Positions 54,883 to 63,656 of a stretch of DNA of 64,000 bases are shown in pieces. The DNA is taken from the NCBI GenBank assembly GCA_963643035.1, contig CAVIKO010000007.1, positions 1 through 64,000 of the forward strand, in the 5' to 3' direction. Numbering within the stretch: the stretch's first letter is position 1; each line of letters starts with the position of its first letter. Position numbers and translations under genes: made by a program. Under the pieces are notes generated by a model. It did no database searches and had not been told where the DNA came from. It saw only the letters and a program-made list of their open reading frames with translations. The DNA is from UMGS1696 sp963643035. GTDB taxonomy: Bacteria > Bacillota > Clostridia > Oscillospirales > CAG-272.

Positions 54883-55045
54883 TCTGGAATCATAAACAGG
54901 GACAGTTGTCGTCTGAATTTTGTTCATCTGCACAGCTTGAATCCAATTTCACAGGTGAGTCAATGTAATCCTACACAAAATTTGCATGAATACAAGCCGT
55001 CGATATAGACTGTTGAATCCCACTCAACTGTTCTGTCAAAACCTT

Positions 55046-55468
55046 GGGACAGATTCCTCCACTGTTCAGCTTATTCTCATTCCCACTCTGTTGTCAAGCC
55101 TACCTTTGGAGAATTTCCTGTCAAGGAAATTCTCGAGAGTGGGACAGATTCCTCCACTGTTCAGCTTATTCTCATTCCCACTCTGTTGTCAAGCCTACCT
55201 TTGGAGAATTTCCTGTCAAGGAAATTCTCGAGAGTGGGACAGATTCCTCCACTGTTCAGCTTATTCTCATTCCCACTCTGTTGTCAAGCCTACCTTTGGA
55301 GAATTTCCTGTCAAGGAAATTCTCGAGAGTGGGACAGATTCCTCCACTGTTCAGCTTATTCTCATTCCCACTCTGTTGTCAAGCCTACCTTTGGAGAATT
55401 TCCTGTCAAGGAAATTCTCGAGAGTGGGACAGATTCCTCCACTGTTCAGCTTATTCTCATTCCCACTC
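55046..55468 (+). repeat. Tandem array of a 95-bp palindromic unit (4 full copies plus 43 bp)
   Basis: Units start at 55046, 55141, 55236, 55331 and 55426 and appear identical. Each unit holds a perfect hairpin (GAGAATTTCC, six-base loop, GGAAATTCTC) and, across unit borders, AGAGTGGGA pairing with TCCCACTCT. All three plus-strand frames stay open because 95 is not a multiple of three and the unit lacks stops, but no start, ribosome site or codon bias supports a protein. There are no spacers, so it is not CRISPR. It lies between the CBM9-like gene and the rpsO promoter. A single diverged copy is at 34721-34815. Confidence 0.93.
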
Positions 55469-55564
55469 GTTTTCCTCGCACCTATACACGCCCATTCTCC
55501 CTGCATACTTTCCCGCCGCGTTGGATTTTTTATGTAAAACCTGAAAGATTTTTTGTATTTCGGG

Positions 55565-55593
55565 TTTACAAAACGATAATTATATGGTATAAT
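55565..55593 (+). promoter_or_regulatory. Promoter of rpsO
   Basis: TTTACA (55565-55570), 17-bp spacer, TATAAT (55588-55593), giving a leader of about 130 bases, a length compatible with S15 autoregulation. Confidence 0.87.
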
Positions 55594-55731
55594 AGTAATC
55601 GACAGTGTCCATGCCGCAGTGGTCGGATTTCGGTTCCCGTTCCGGTATATGCCGCGATCCCTCGGGAATACTTCACCCGCCGCCGCTATGACATCGGATT
55701 CTGAATCTATAATAAACCAAAGGTGAAGAAA

Positions 55732-55998
55732 ATGATTACCAAGGAACAGAAACAGGCTCTTATCGAACAGTATAAGGTTCACGAAGGCGACACCGGTTCT
55801 CCGGAAGTACAGATCGCTATCCTGACCTTCCGTATCAATGCGCTCACCGAGCATCTGAAGGTGAATAAGAAGGATCACCATAGCCGCCGCGGTCTGAACA
55901 AGATGGTTGGTCATAGACGTAACCTTCTCGGCTACCTCCAGAAGAACGATATCGAACGCTACCGTGCAATCGTTGCTAAGCTCGGTCTGAGAAGATAA
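55732..55998 (+). CDS. rpsO: 30S ribosomal protein S15
   Basis: 88 residues, the standard size. MITKEQKQALIEQYKVHEGD, the conserved DTGSPEVQIAILTFRI, then LKVNKKDHHSRRGLNKMVGH and RRNLLGYLQKNDIERY. It binds the central domain of 16S rRNA and, in many bacteria, its own mRNA leader. AAAGGTGA stands five bases before ATG 55732; GTG 55723 falls within that site. pnp follows, the usual order. Confidence 0.97.
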   Translation: MITKEQKQALIEQYKVHEGDTGSPEVQIAILTFRINALTEHLKVNKKDHHSRRGLNKMVGHRRNLLGYLQKNDIERYRAIVAKLGLRR

Positions 55999-56040
55999 GT
56001 CCCGAATCGACTTCTAAACCGCTCAGCGAAAATCTCAAGT

Positions 56041-56072
56041 GCGGGTACTGCGGTTCATCCCGCGGCACCCGC
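56041..56072 (+). terminator. Terminator or attenuator after rpsO
   Basis: GCGGGT (56041-56046) pairs with ACCCGC (56067-56072), with CTGCGG/CCGCGG inside, followed by CTATTTTCG. It lies between rpsO and pnp and may limit read-through. Confidence 0.7.
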
Positions 56073-56124
56073 CTATTTTCGTTCATAAGAAACCCACAAA
56101 GAACACAGGATACCAAGCATCCCA

Positions 56125-56180
56125 CTCTTGTGTAAAAGTTTTGCGGAGCGCAATGAACCCCTGGATTCATTGATTCATAA
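56125..56180 (-). repeat. Dispersed motif copy (GCAAAACTTTTAC family)
   Basis: In reverse orientation this stretch reads ATGAATCAATGAATCC and then GCTCCGCAAAACTTTTAC, matching the block between clpP and clpX (45700-45780) and the motif at 37590-37616. It lies in the rpsO-pnp gap. Confidence 0.6.
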
Positions 56181-56220
56181 GCGACCGTTCCCCTCGTTCC
56201 CCATATTCCCATGGAAGCAG

Positions 56221-56292
56221 ACCACGAGCCTTAGCAATTACATATGCGCCCGGGATGAAACGGACGTGTATGTAACTGCTGAGCCCTGTGGT
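56221..56292 (+). promoter_or_regulatory. Long leader hairpin upstream of pnp
   Basis: ACCAC (56221-56225) pairs with GTGGT (56288-56292), TTAGCA (56231-56236) with TGCTGA (56277-56282), TTACATA (56238-56244) with TATGTAA (56269-56275). The 72-base imperfect stem sits 50 bases before pnp. E. coli pnp has a comparable leader stem that RNase III cuts and PNPase then degrades to control its own synthesis; the same role here is inference. Confidence 0.6.
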
Positions 56293-56343
56293 CTGTAAGA
56301 TGTTATATTTATATTGTATTTTACAGAAAGGCCACCTACTGAT

Positions 56344-58437
56344 ATGTTTGAAAATTACAGAACATTCACCTACAACTTAGCCGGTCGTCCGCTTGTGATC
56401 GAATCCGGCAAAATGGCAGGTCTGGCAAACGGCTCTGTCCTCGTTCGTTATGGCGATACAGCGATCCTTGCCTGCGCCACCGCCTCCAAACGTCCGCGCG
56501 ATGGCATCGATTTTCTGCCCCTGTCCATTGATTTTGAAGAAAGACTGTACGCCGTTGGCAGAATCCCCGGCTCGTATCTCAAGAGAGAGGGCAGACCGAG
56601 TGAAAAGGCAATTCTGACCTCCCGCGTCATCGACCGCCCTATCCGCCCGCTCTTCCCGAAGGATCTCCGCAACGATGTGGCAATTTCCCTGCTCGTCACC
56701 GCCGTGGATCATGATTGCTCGCCGGAAATCGCCGGTATGATCGGTGCCTCCATTGCTCTCGCCATTTCCGATATTCCGTGGAACGGTCCGATCGGCGGCG
56801 TGTTCGTGGGTCTGACCGAGGAAGAGGGTCTGATCATCAACCCGACTGCCGAGCAGCGCGAACGCAGCTCTCTGGAGCTCACTGTGGCAGGTACCGAAAA
56901 AAAGGTTGTCATGATCGAAGCCGGCGCCAAGGAAGTCTCCGATGAGAAGATGTTTGAGGCAATCATGTTTGCACATGAGGAGATCAAGAAGCTCGTCGCC
57001 TTCATCAACTCCATCGTTGCCGAAATCGGCAAGCCGAAATTCACGTATCCCTCCTGTGAAATCGACCACGATCTTTATGACGCCGTTGATCAGTTCTGCC
57101 ACAACGATGTTATGGCAGCTCTTGATACCGATGACAAAAACATCCGCGATGCCCGTATGCAGCCCATCACCGAAGCCGTTTACGAAAAATTCGGCAATAA
57201 CGATGAAGCACAGTTTAAGGTACTCGACGAGGTGCTGTACAAAATCCAAAAGCAGATCGTTCGCCGCTGGCTTCTCGATGAACAGAAGCGCGTGGACGGT
57301 AGAAGAATGGATCAGATCCGTCCGCTTGCCGCTGAGGTTCACCTCTTTGATCGCGACCACGGCAGCGGTATGTTCACCCGTGGTCAGACACAGGTTATGA
57401 CCATCGCCACCCTCGGTCCCATCTCCGATGCGCAGCTCCTCGATGGCATCAGCGAGGACGAAACCAAGCGGTATATGCACCATTATAATATGCCCGGCTA
57501 CTCCACCGGCGAAGCAAAGGCTTCCCGCAGTCCCGGACGGCGTGAAATTGGTCACGGTGCGCTCGCAGAACGTTCCCTGATCCCGGTTCTCCCCTCCGTG
57601 GAAGAATTCCCGTATGCCATCCGTTGCGTATCCGAAGTTATCAGCTCCAACGGCTCCACCTCTCAGGCGTCCGTCTGCGGCTCTACCCTCGCCCTCATGG
57701 ACGCAGGTGTGCCGATTAAGGCGCCGGTTGCCGGTATTTCCTGCGGTCTGATCACCGAGGGCGACCGCTGGATGACCATGATTGATATTCAGGGTTTGGA
57801 GGACTTCTACGGCGATATGGACTTCAAGGTCGCCGGCACCCACAAGGGCATCACCTCCATCCAGATGGATCTGAAAATCGACGGTCTGACTCCCGAAATC
57901 ATTAAGGAAGCACTCGCTGTCACCCACCGCGGCAGAGACTACATCATCGACGAAGTGATCCTCGATGCCATCCCGGCTCCGCGTGCGGAGGTTTCCGAAT
58001 ACGCGCCGAAGATGACCTCCATGAAGATCCCTGTTGAGAAGATCGGCGATGTCATCGGTCCGAAGGGAAAGATCATCCAGCAGATCGTTGCGGATACCGG
58101 TGCGAAGATCGATATCGAGGACGACGGCAGCGTGTTCATCTCCGCGGTTGCCAAGGACTCCGTGGACAAAGCGCGTGAGATCATCGCCGGCATCATCTTT
58201 GAGCCGGAGGTCGGCTGCATCTACGAAGGTAAGGTCACCCGCATCATCCCGATTGGTGCGTTTGTGGAATTCGCACCCGGCAAGGAAGGCATGGTTCACA
58301 TTTCCAAGCTCGATAAGAAGCGCACGGAGAAGGTCGAGGATGTATGCAACGTCGGCGATGTAATCCGCGTGAAATTCCTCGGCACCGACGAAAAGGGTAG
58401 ATTTAATCTCTCCCGCCGTGATGCCATGGATGAATAA
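56344..58437 (+). CDS. pnp: Polyribonucleotide nucleotidyltransferase (PNPase)
   Basis: 697 residues. Two RNase PH-like domains (first: GDTAILACATASKRPRDGID; second: RGQTQVMTIATLGPISDAQ and FPYAIRCVSEVISSNGSTSQ), an all-helical linker, then KH (IPVEKIGDVIGPKGKIIQQI) and S1 (GCIYEGKVTRIIPIGAFVEF) RNA-binding domains. It degrades RNA 3' to 5' with phosphate. ATG 56344 matches the family start (MFENYRTFTYNLAGRPLVIE); AAAGG is 14 bases away. It ends at the terminator at 58463. Confidence 0.98.
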   Translation: MFENYRTFTYNLAGRPLVIESGKMAGLANGSVLVRYGDTAILACATASKRPRDGIDFLPLSIDFEERLYAVGRIPGSYLKREGRPSEKAILTSRVIDRPIRPLFPKDLRNDVAISLLVTAVDHDCSPEIAGMIGASIALAISDIPWNGPIGGVFVGLTEEEGLIINPTAEQRERSSLELTVAGTEKKVVMIEAGAKEVSDEKMFEAIMFAHEEIKKLVAFINSIVAEIGKPKFTYPSCEIDHDLYDAVDQFCHNDVMAALDTDDKNIRDARMQPITEAVYEKFGNNDEAQFKVLDEVLYKIQKQIVRRWLLDEQKRVDGRRMDQIRPLAAEVHLFDRDHGSGMFTRGQTQVMTIATLGPISDAQLLDGISEDETKRYMHHYNMPGYSTGEAKASRSPGRREIGHGALAERSLIPVLPSVEEFPYAIRCVSEVISSNGSTSQASVCGSTLALMDAGVPIKAPVAGISCGLITEGDRWMTMIDIQGLEDFYGDMDFKVAGTHKGITSIQMDLKIDGLTPEIIKEALAVTHRGRDYIIDEVILDAIPAPRAEVSEYAPKMTSMKIPVEKIGDVIGPKGKIIQQIVADTGAKIDIEDDGSVFISAVAKDSVDKAREIIAGIIFEPEVGCIYEGKVTRIIPIGAFVEFAPGKEGMVHISKLDKKRTEKVEDVCNVGDVIRVKFLGTDEKGRFNLSRRDAMDE

Positions 58438-58462
58438 TCAAGTGTAAACAATATACACCCTT

Positions 58463-58490
58463 TCCCCGGAGATTGCAGGATTTCCGGGGA
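58463..58490 (+). terminator. Intrinsic terminator after pnp
   Basis: TCCCCGGA (58463-58470) pairs with TCCGGGGA (58483-58490), followed by TTTTTTC. Confidence 0.92.
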
Positions 58491-58592
58491 TTTTTTCTTC
58501 CGCAGACAGAGCTTTTTGCCTTACCCAGTTGATTTTTCACAGCATTTGTGCTATCATAGAGAAAATCAATTGGATACCATAGGAGGTCTATT

Positions 58593-59222
58593 ATGCTCAA
58601 TAACAACAACGGCGCGATGTTCTTCCCCGGCGAAGATTGGCGCGTTGCAATCAAGAAAAAAGCCCATGCGCTGAATCAGCAGTACAATCTGCTCAATGAG
58701 GATCAGGTGGAAGAGCGGCGCGCGATCCTTACAGAGCTGCTCGGCGAGTTGAACGAGGGTGTGAGCTTCAACGGCCCTATCCGCTTCCATTACGGCAGAC
58801 ATACGAAAATCGGAAAATTCACCTTCTTCAACTTCAACTTCACGTGTCAGGATGACGGACCTGTCGAGATCGGTGAGCACTGCGATTTCGGTCCGAACGT
58901 CACCATCACCACAGCGATGCACCCGTTCCTCCCGAACGAACGACAGGCTCTCCGTTGCCCCGACGGCTCCGAAAAGCGGCTGTGCTGGGCAAAACCGGTC
59001 AAGATCGGCGCGAACTGCTGGATCTGTGCGAACGTTACCATCCTGCCCGGCGTGGAGATCGGCGAAGGCTGCGTAATCGGCGCGGGCAGCGTTGTAACCC
59101 GTTCGATTCCCGCCCATTCGCTTGCCGCCGGAAATCCGTGCCGCGTGATCCGAGAACTGACCGATGCGGATTCCATAAAAAATCGTCCGGAGCTGCTGGG
59201 CGACTGTGAGGTCATTGAATAA
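58593..59222 (+). CDS. Hexapeptide-repeat sugar O-acetyltransferase (LacA/Maa/NodL type)
   Basis: 209 residues. An N-terminal helical part is followed by left-handed beta-helix repeats: PVEIGEHCDFGPNVTITTAM with the catalytic His in TAMHPF, then VKIGANCWICANVTILPGVE and IGEGCVIGAGSVVTRSIPAH, ending NPCRVIREL. Such trimeric enzymes acetylate galactosides, maltose or other sugars from acetyl-CoA. AGGAGGT shortly before ATG 58593. Monocistronic, flanked by terminators. Substrate not readable. Confidence 0.9.
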   Translation: MLNNNNGAMFFPGEDWRVAIKKKAHALNQQYNLLNEDQVEERRAILTELLGELNEGVSFNGPIRFHYGRHTKIGKFTFFNFNFTCQDDGPVEIGEHCDFGPNVTITTAMHPFLPNERQALRCPDGSEKRLCWAKPVKIGANCWICANVTILPGVEIGEGCVIGAGSVVTRSIPAHSLAAGNPCRVIRELTDADSIKNRPELLGDCEVIE

Positions 59223-59230
59223 TCTTCCAA

Positions 59231-59260
59231 ATGCCGTGGCGGCTCGCTCTGCCGCGGTAT
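59231..59260 (+). terminator. Intrinsic terminator after the acetyltransferase
   Basis: A 10-bp stem with G-T pairs (59231-59240 with 59251-59260) is followed by TTTATT. Confidence 0.8.
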
Positions 59261-59298
59261 TTTATTATGGAAATTCGTTAAAATTTACGTTCTTGCCC

Positions 59299-59327
59299 TT
59301 GCAATCCGGCTCTGGCTTTCGTATACT
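59299..59327 (+). promoter_or_regulatory. Promoter of the VanY-type gene
   Basis: TTGCAA (59299-59304), 17-bp spacer, TATACT (59322-59327) in the recurrent string GTATACTATAGG. The leader is only about 30 bases. Confidence 0.85.
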
Positions 59328-59361
59328 ATAGGTAATCACTTTTCCCTTGGAGGACAGGATC

Positions 59362-60734
59362 TTGGCAGACAATCGCAACACGCGTCCCACACAGCAGAAT
59401 GAAAATGGCGCGATGCCGCTGAAACCAGATGGCACGCCGTACACGATAGAAGAGATTCGGCAGATTCAGGCATATCGGAAGGCGATGGCGGCAAAACGGG
59501 CAAACGCGGCGCAAAACAGCGGCGCGGGAAATCCGCAGGTTGGGCGTTCGACACAGAATCCGCATATCGCGCAGGGTGGGCAACCGAGCAGGCAGGCGCA
59601 GGTACGATCTCAGCCGCGACAGCCGGAGGTATCATACCGCCGCCGGAAGCCGGACAAACCCAATCCCGCGATTTTGCTCTTTCTCCTCGTCGCTGTGGCA
59701 ATCTCCGCCGTAGGGATCACGCAAATCGTGAAAAACCAATCAACCGCATCGGAATCGGCGGTGTCGGCGACCCAGCCGCTGACGAGCGCATCCGAAACGA
59801 TGAACACGACAGGTAGCGATACAACGGACGATGGAGCCGCGGATACAGCTGCCGAAACGGAGTCAGCGGAATCAGAAATGCTCTGGAACACGGTGACGGT
59901 CGCGGCGGATGCGCTGTGGAAGGGCGATCTCATTCTTGTGAACTACAATTACTCCTATCCGGACGCGGACACGATCGCCGTCAAGACCGTCTACGGCAAT
60001 AAGAGCGCATCGTATCAGGTATCGAACACAAATATTGCGCTGACGGACGAAGCTCTCACGTCGATGAACGCAATGGCAGACGCTTTTTACGCAGAAACCG
60101 GCTCGTCGGAAATGATCATCGTGAGCGGCTATCGGAACGTGGAGGATCAGCGGCAGATCTACAACGACCGGGTGGCATCGCAGGGGGAGGAGCTTGCCGC
60201 GCTCTATGTGGCTACGCCGACCTACAGCGAGCATCACACCGGACTTGCAATGGATCTGTCGTTCTACACCGCAGACGGCAAATCAGTAGCGGTCGAGGAA
60301 TACGAGTACGGTTCATGGATCGATGAGCATTGTGCGGAATTTGGCTTTGTCCTGCGTNNNNNNNNNNGCGTTATCCCTCCGATAAAATCGACATCACGAA
60401 AATCGGCTACGAGTCGTGGCACTATCGCTACGTTGGTATTCCCCACGCCGCAATCATGACGAGCCGCAACCTCTGTCTGGAGGAATACATCGACGAGATC
60501 AAACAGTACACCACCGACACCAGTTTTCTCTGGGTTCAATCCGACGGTTCTTTCGCCTCCGTCTCCCCCGATGCTGCGCCTAACGAAGGCTACCTCATCT
60601 ATTACGTTCCGAAATCCGCCGGCGGTGACACCGAAATTCAAATTCCCCGCGGCAATCGCTTCCAAAACTACTCTATCTCCGGCAACAACGTAGACGGCTT
60701 TATTGTCACTATATTTTTAGGAAGCACGAATTAA
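59362..60734 (+). CDS. D-alanyl-D-alanine carboxypeptidase, VanY type (peptidase M15B), interrupted by a false gap
   Basis: About 452 residues once the ten N and a duplicated GCGT are removed. A cytoplasmic Gln/Arg-rich tail precedes one membrane span (ILLFLLVAVAISAVGITQIV), a Ser/Thr stalk and an extracellular M15 peptidase. Zinc ligands are in YSEHHTGLAMDLSF (His, Asp) and IGYESWHYRYVG (Glu, His). A short C-terminal beta domain follows. It trims the terminal D-Ala of peptidoglycan stem peptides. The start is TTG 59362 with GGAGG eight bases upstream. As given, the N run puts the two halves out of frame, but this is an artefact of gap length. Confidence 0.88.
60358..60367. other. Assembly gap (10 N) inside the VanY-type gene, probably false
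   Basis: GCGT stands on both sides. Merging them yields FVLRYPSDK in one frame, exactly the conserved M15B context, and removes the apparent frameshift (14 bases lost). Confidence 0.85.
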
Positions 60735-60905
60735 ATCGAGATTTTGCGTCAAAAGCTTAAGATTGAAGTTTTTTTGATGCAATAGGTTTAGCGGAGTTTA
60801 CCAAAAACAACCGTTCACAGTCTCGTTTCCCTTTTCCACAAAAATTTCACGATATTCTTCAACGAAAATCCCGGACAGCTTCATATGATTGTCACATTGG
60901 GGCTG

Positions 60906-60911
60906 TATACT
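60906..60911 (+). promoter_or_regulatory. -10 box of the htrA transcript
   Basis: TATACT in GTATACTATAGG, 85 bases before the htrA start. No -35 at 17 bp; TTGTCA (60889-60894) is only 11 bp away. An activator, perhaps the regulator at 62906, may be needed. The gap 60735-60905 has no gene. Confidence 0.55.
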
Positions 60912-60995
60912 ATAGGCACAAAGGATGAGGAGCAAGAAAATAGAAAAAATCGATCGCTAAGATCGAAATGCTCCTTTCGGAAAGGAATAGTAACC

Positions 60996-62663
60996 ATGAA
61001 AGAATTCTATGAAAATAACAACATGAACGAGAATGAGAACGTGAACAACAATGCCGCAAACGAGAACGAAATAACGGCTAATGACAATAATAAGAACACC
61101 GACAATACCGAGAACGCGACGTCCGTGAACGGCACGGTAAGCAATACTCCGGCACAGGATACCGCCCCGCACGCACCGGTTGAGAATCCGTATCTCACGC
61201 AACAGAACGGCGCAAATCCGTCTCCGGCACAGAACAGCACGCCGCAGCAGAACCACATGCCGCAGAATTCGTATCATACCAATCCGTACGGCACGCAGCA
61301 GCAGAACAACACGAACCCCAATCCCTACGGACAGAACCCATACTCCACACAGCAGAATAACACACAACAAAACAGCAACCCGTATGGGCAGTATCAGCAG
61401 TACCAGCAGTATCAGCCGCGTCAGGGTGAAATTTCCTATCGTCCCACACAGCAGAATCAGAAGAAGACACGCAAGAACGGTAAGGCAGGCTTCGTAGCTC
61501 TGGCAGTCGTCGGTGGGATTCTTCTCTCTACCGGTTTCGGTTTCGTTGGCTCCGCAATCGGCAACCAGTACTTCGCTCCGACAGCCACCGTTTCCGCGGA
61601 ATCAGATGCCTCTGCAAACAGCACGAATTCGCCTACCGTGATCTATAAGGGCGTGGATACCGTAACCACCTCGACTACTGCGGAAGGCGGCGATCTCACC
61701 AGCGCCCAGGTAGCCGCCCTGGTCAAGGATTCCGTTGTGGAGATCAACACCGAGTACACCACCGTCAGCCTGTGGTACCAGTATGTATCCGGCGGCGCGG
61801 GATCCGGCGTGATCATCTCCGAAGATGGTTATATCATCACGAACAACCACGTCATCTGCGGTAGTGACGGCACCACGATCGCCGAAAAGATCACAGTACG
61901 CCTGACTGACGGTTCCGAATATGAGGCAACCGTCATCGGCACCGATGCGGACGCGGACATCGCTATCATCAAGATCGACAAGACAGGTCTGACTGCCGCT
62001 GTGATGGGCGACAGTTCCAAACTCTCCGTCGGTGAGGACGTGATCGCAGTGGGTAACCCGCTCGGCGAGCTGGGCGGTTCTGTAACCAACGGCATCATCA
62101 GCGCACTCGACCGTGAGATCTCCGTCAACGGTGTGGAGATGAATCTTCTCCAGACAAATGCGGCGGTCAACCCGGGCAACTCCGGCGGCGGTCTGTTCAA
62201 TATGCGCGGTGAACTCATCGGCATTGTGAACGCAAAATCCTCCGGTGACGGCGTGGAAGGTCTTGGCTTCGCGATTCCTGTTAACGATGCGCTGGACGTT
62301 GCGGAACAGCTCATGGAATACGGCTACGTAAAGGGTAAGGTTATCATCGGTATCAGCCTTTACGATGTCACGGACGCTTCTATGGCTCGTTACCTTGGCC
62401 TGTCCGGCTACGGCACCTATATCACCGAGGTCACGGAAGGCTACAATGACGATGTACTCAAGATCGGCGACAGAATCATCTCCATCAACGGCGAAGAGAT
62501 CAGCTCCAGCGAGGATGTGACCGCCATCGTGAAGAAGGCTTCCGTTGGCGACAAGCTCACATTCCAGGTATCGCGTCAGGGCAAGATCACCGAGGTGGAG
62601 GTCACCTGCTATGAAAAGGTACCGGAATCCACGGGAACCGAGCTGCCGATTACCAGAGGCTAA
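60996..62663 (+). CDS. htrA: Membrane-anchored HtrA/DegP-type serine protease with PDZ domain
   Basis: 555 residues. An unusual N-terminal cytoplasmic region (about 150 residues) is very rich in Asn and Gln (ENNNMNENENVNNNAANENE; PYGQYQQYQQYQPRQGE), then one membrane span (AGFVALAVVGGILLSTGFGF). The trypsin-like domain has His in ITNNHVICG, Asp in DADADIAIIKID and Ser in NPGNSGGGLFN. A PDZ domain ends the protein (YGTYITEVTEGYNDDVLKIG). It degrades misfolded proteins outside the membrane. The ribosome site AAAGGA lies in a small hairpin (CCTTTC/GAAAGG). A two-component system follows, as with htrA and CssRS in Bacillus. Confidence 0.94.
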   Translation: MKEFYENNNMNENENVNNNAANENEITANDNNKNTDNTENATSVNGTVSNTPAQDTAPHAPVENPYLTQQNGANPSPAQNSTPQQNHMPQNSYHTNPYGTQQQNNTNPNPYGQNPYSTQQNNTQQNSNPYGQYQQYQQYQPRQGEISYRPTQQNQKKTRKNGKAGFVALAVVGGILLSTGFGFVGSAIGNQYFAPTATVSAESDASANSTNSPTVIYKGVDTVTTSTTAEGGDLTSAQVAALVKDSVVEINTEYTTVSLWYQYVSGGAGSGVIISEDGYIITNNHVICGSDGTTIAEKITVRLTDGSEYEATVIGTDADADIAIIKIDKTGLTAAVMGDSSKLSVGEDVIAVGNPLGELGGSVTNGIISALDREISVNGVEMNLLQTNAAVNPGNSGGGLFNMRGELIGIVNAKSSGDGVEGLGFAIPVNDALDVAEQLMEYGYVKGKVIIGISLYDVTDASMARYLGLSGYGTYITEVTEGYNDDVLKIGDRIISINGEEISSSEDVTAIVKKASVGDKLTFQVSRQGKITEVEVTCYEKVPESTGTELPITRG

Positions 62664-62682
62664 ACGAATCCAGAGGAAAACA

Positions 62683-62707
62683 GGGGATCGGCTCATCACT
62701 GATCCCC
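62683..62707 (+). terminator. Intrinsic terminator after htrA
   Basis: GGGGATC (62683-62689) pairs with GATCCCC (62701-62707), followed by CTTTGCCTTTTC. The stretch to 62905 has no gene and contains a dispersed motif copy at 62818-62838. Confidence 0.7.
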
Positions 62708-62905
62708 CTTTGCCTTTTCTGTTCTCCTGTGTACGGATTACGGAATCCATTGCGTTTTGCGCCAAAAAGCGCGGGATACCGCCCGCGGGAATCCCCACCG
62801 TTAGACCTGCAGAAATAACCCGAAACCAGCGTTTTCCGAAACCAATGACTTTCTTTCCTTATTATTCTGACCCATTTTTTATCACCCGAAAGGAGCATCT
62901 GACCT

Positions 62906-63613
62906 ATGGGATACCATATTCTTGTCGTAGACGATGAAGAAATGATCCGCAAGCTGATCGCAAAATACGCCGTGTACGAGGGACACACCATCACCGAGGC
63001 AAAGGACGGCATGGAAGCGGTTCAGCTATGTAAGGAAAACAAATTCGATATTATGATTATCGATATTATGATGCCTGAGCTGGACGGCTTTTCCGCATGC
63101 CGGGAGATCCGCAAATTCTCCCAGCTTCCGATCATCATGCTCTCCGCACGCGGGGAGGAATACGACAAGATCAACGGCTTTGAGTTGGGGATCGACGACT
63201 ACGTGGTCAAGCCATTCTCACCGAAGGAGTTGATGCTCCGGGTGGATGCCGTAATGAAGCGCACACAGGGGCGACTCTCCGGTGAGTCTGCTGCGGAATC
63301 ACAACCCAACGAGATCGTCTCCTTAGCAGACGGCGGACTGCAGGCGGATCTAACCGCGCGGATTGTATACGTGGACGGCAAGCGCGCTGATATGACTCCA
63401 AAAGAGTATGATCTTTTCTTCTACATGCTCAAAAATAAAAATATCGCCCTGACCCGGGAGAAGCTGATCTGCGAGGTCTGGGGTTACGACTATTTCGGCG
63501 ACGACCGAACGCTCGACACACACATCAAATTGCTGCGCAAGAGTCTCGGCAAATACGCGAAATACATCGTGACGCTGAGAGGAGTTGGTTATCGTTTTGA
63601 CGCGGAGCAATGA
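62906..63613 (+). CDS. Two-component response regulator, OmpR/PhoB family
   Basis: 235 residues. Receiver domain: acidic pair in ILVVDDEEM, phosphoacceptor Asp in IMIIDIMMPELDG, Thr/Ser position in IIMLSARGEE, Lys in YVVKPFSPKEL. The C-terminal winged helix has LTREKLICEVWGYDYFGDDR and TLDTHIKLLRKSLGKY, ending VTLRGVGYRFDAEQ. AAAGGAG precedes ATG 62906. A histidine kinase gene follows directly. Position after htrA suggests control of envelope stress genes, by analogy with CssR. Confidence 0.95.
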   Translation: MGYHILVVDDEEMIRKLIAKYAVYEGHTITEAKDGMEAVQLCKENKFDIMIIDIMMPELDGFSACREIRKFSQLPIIMLSARGEEYDKINGFELGIDDYVVKPFSPKELMLRVDAVMKRTQGRLSGESAAESQPNEIVSLADGGLQADLTARIVYVDGKRADMTPKEYDLFFYMLKNKNIALTREKLICEVWGYDYFGDDRTLDTHIKLLRKSLGKYAKYIVTLRGVGYRFDAEQ

Positions 63614-63656
63614 TATAGCGGAGGGAACTGTAAATAAACACCCGCTCCGCCATCCG

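Noticed and set aside
55046..55468. CRISPR array
   Set aside because: Repeats are contiguous, 95 bp, with no unique spacers and no cas genes in the window.
54986..55704. Long open frames across the 95-bp array in all plus frames (up to 183 codons)
   Set aside because: They arise because the unit has no stop in any frame and is not a multiple of three. There is no ribosome site, and the same 95-residue pattern appears whichever frame is used.
56377..58299. 640-codon open frame on the minus strand
   Set aside because: Antisense to pnp; no recognisable motif and no ribosome site.
60735..60905. Small RNA or gene between the VanY-type gene and htrA
   Set aside because: AT-rich stretch without a frame, hairpin or terminator that would support it.
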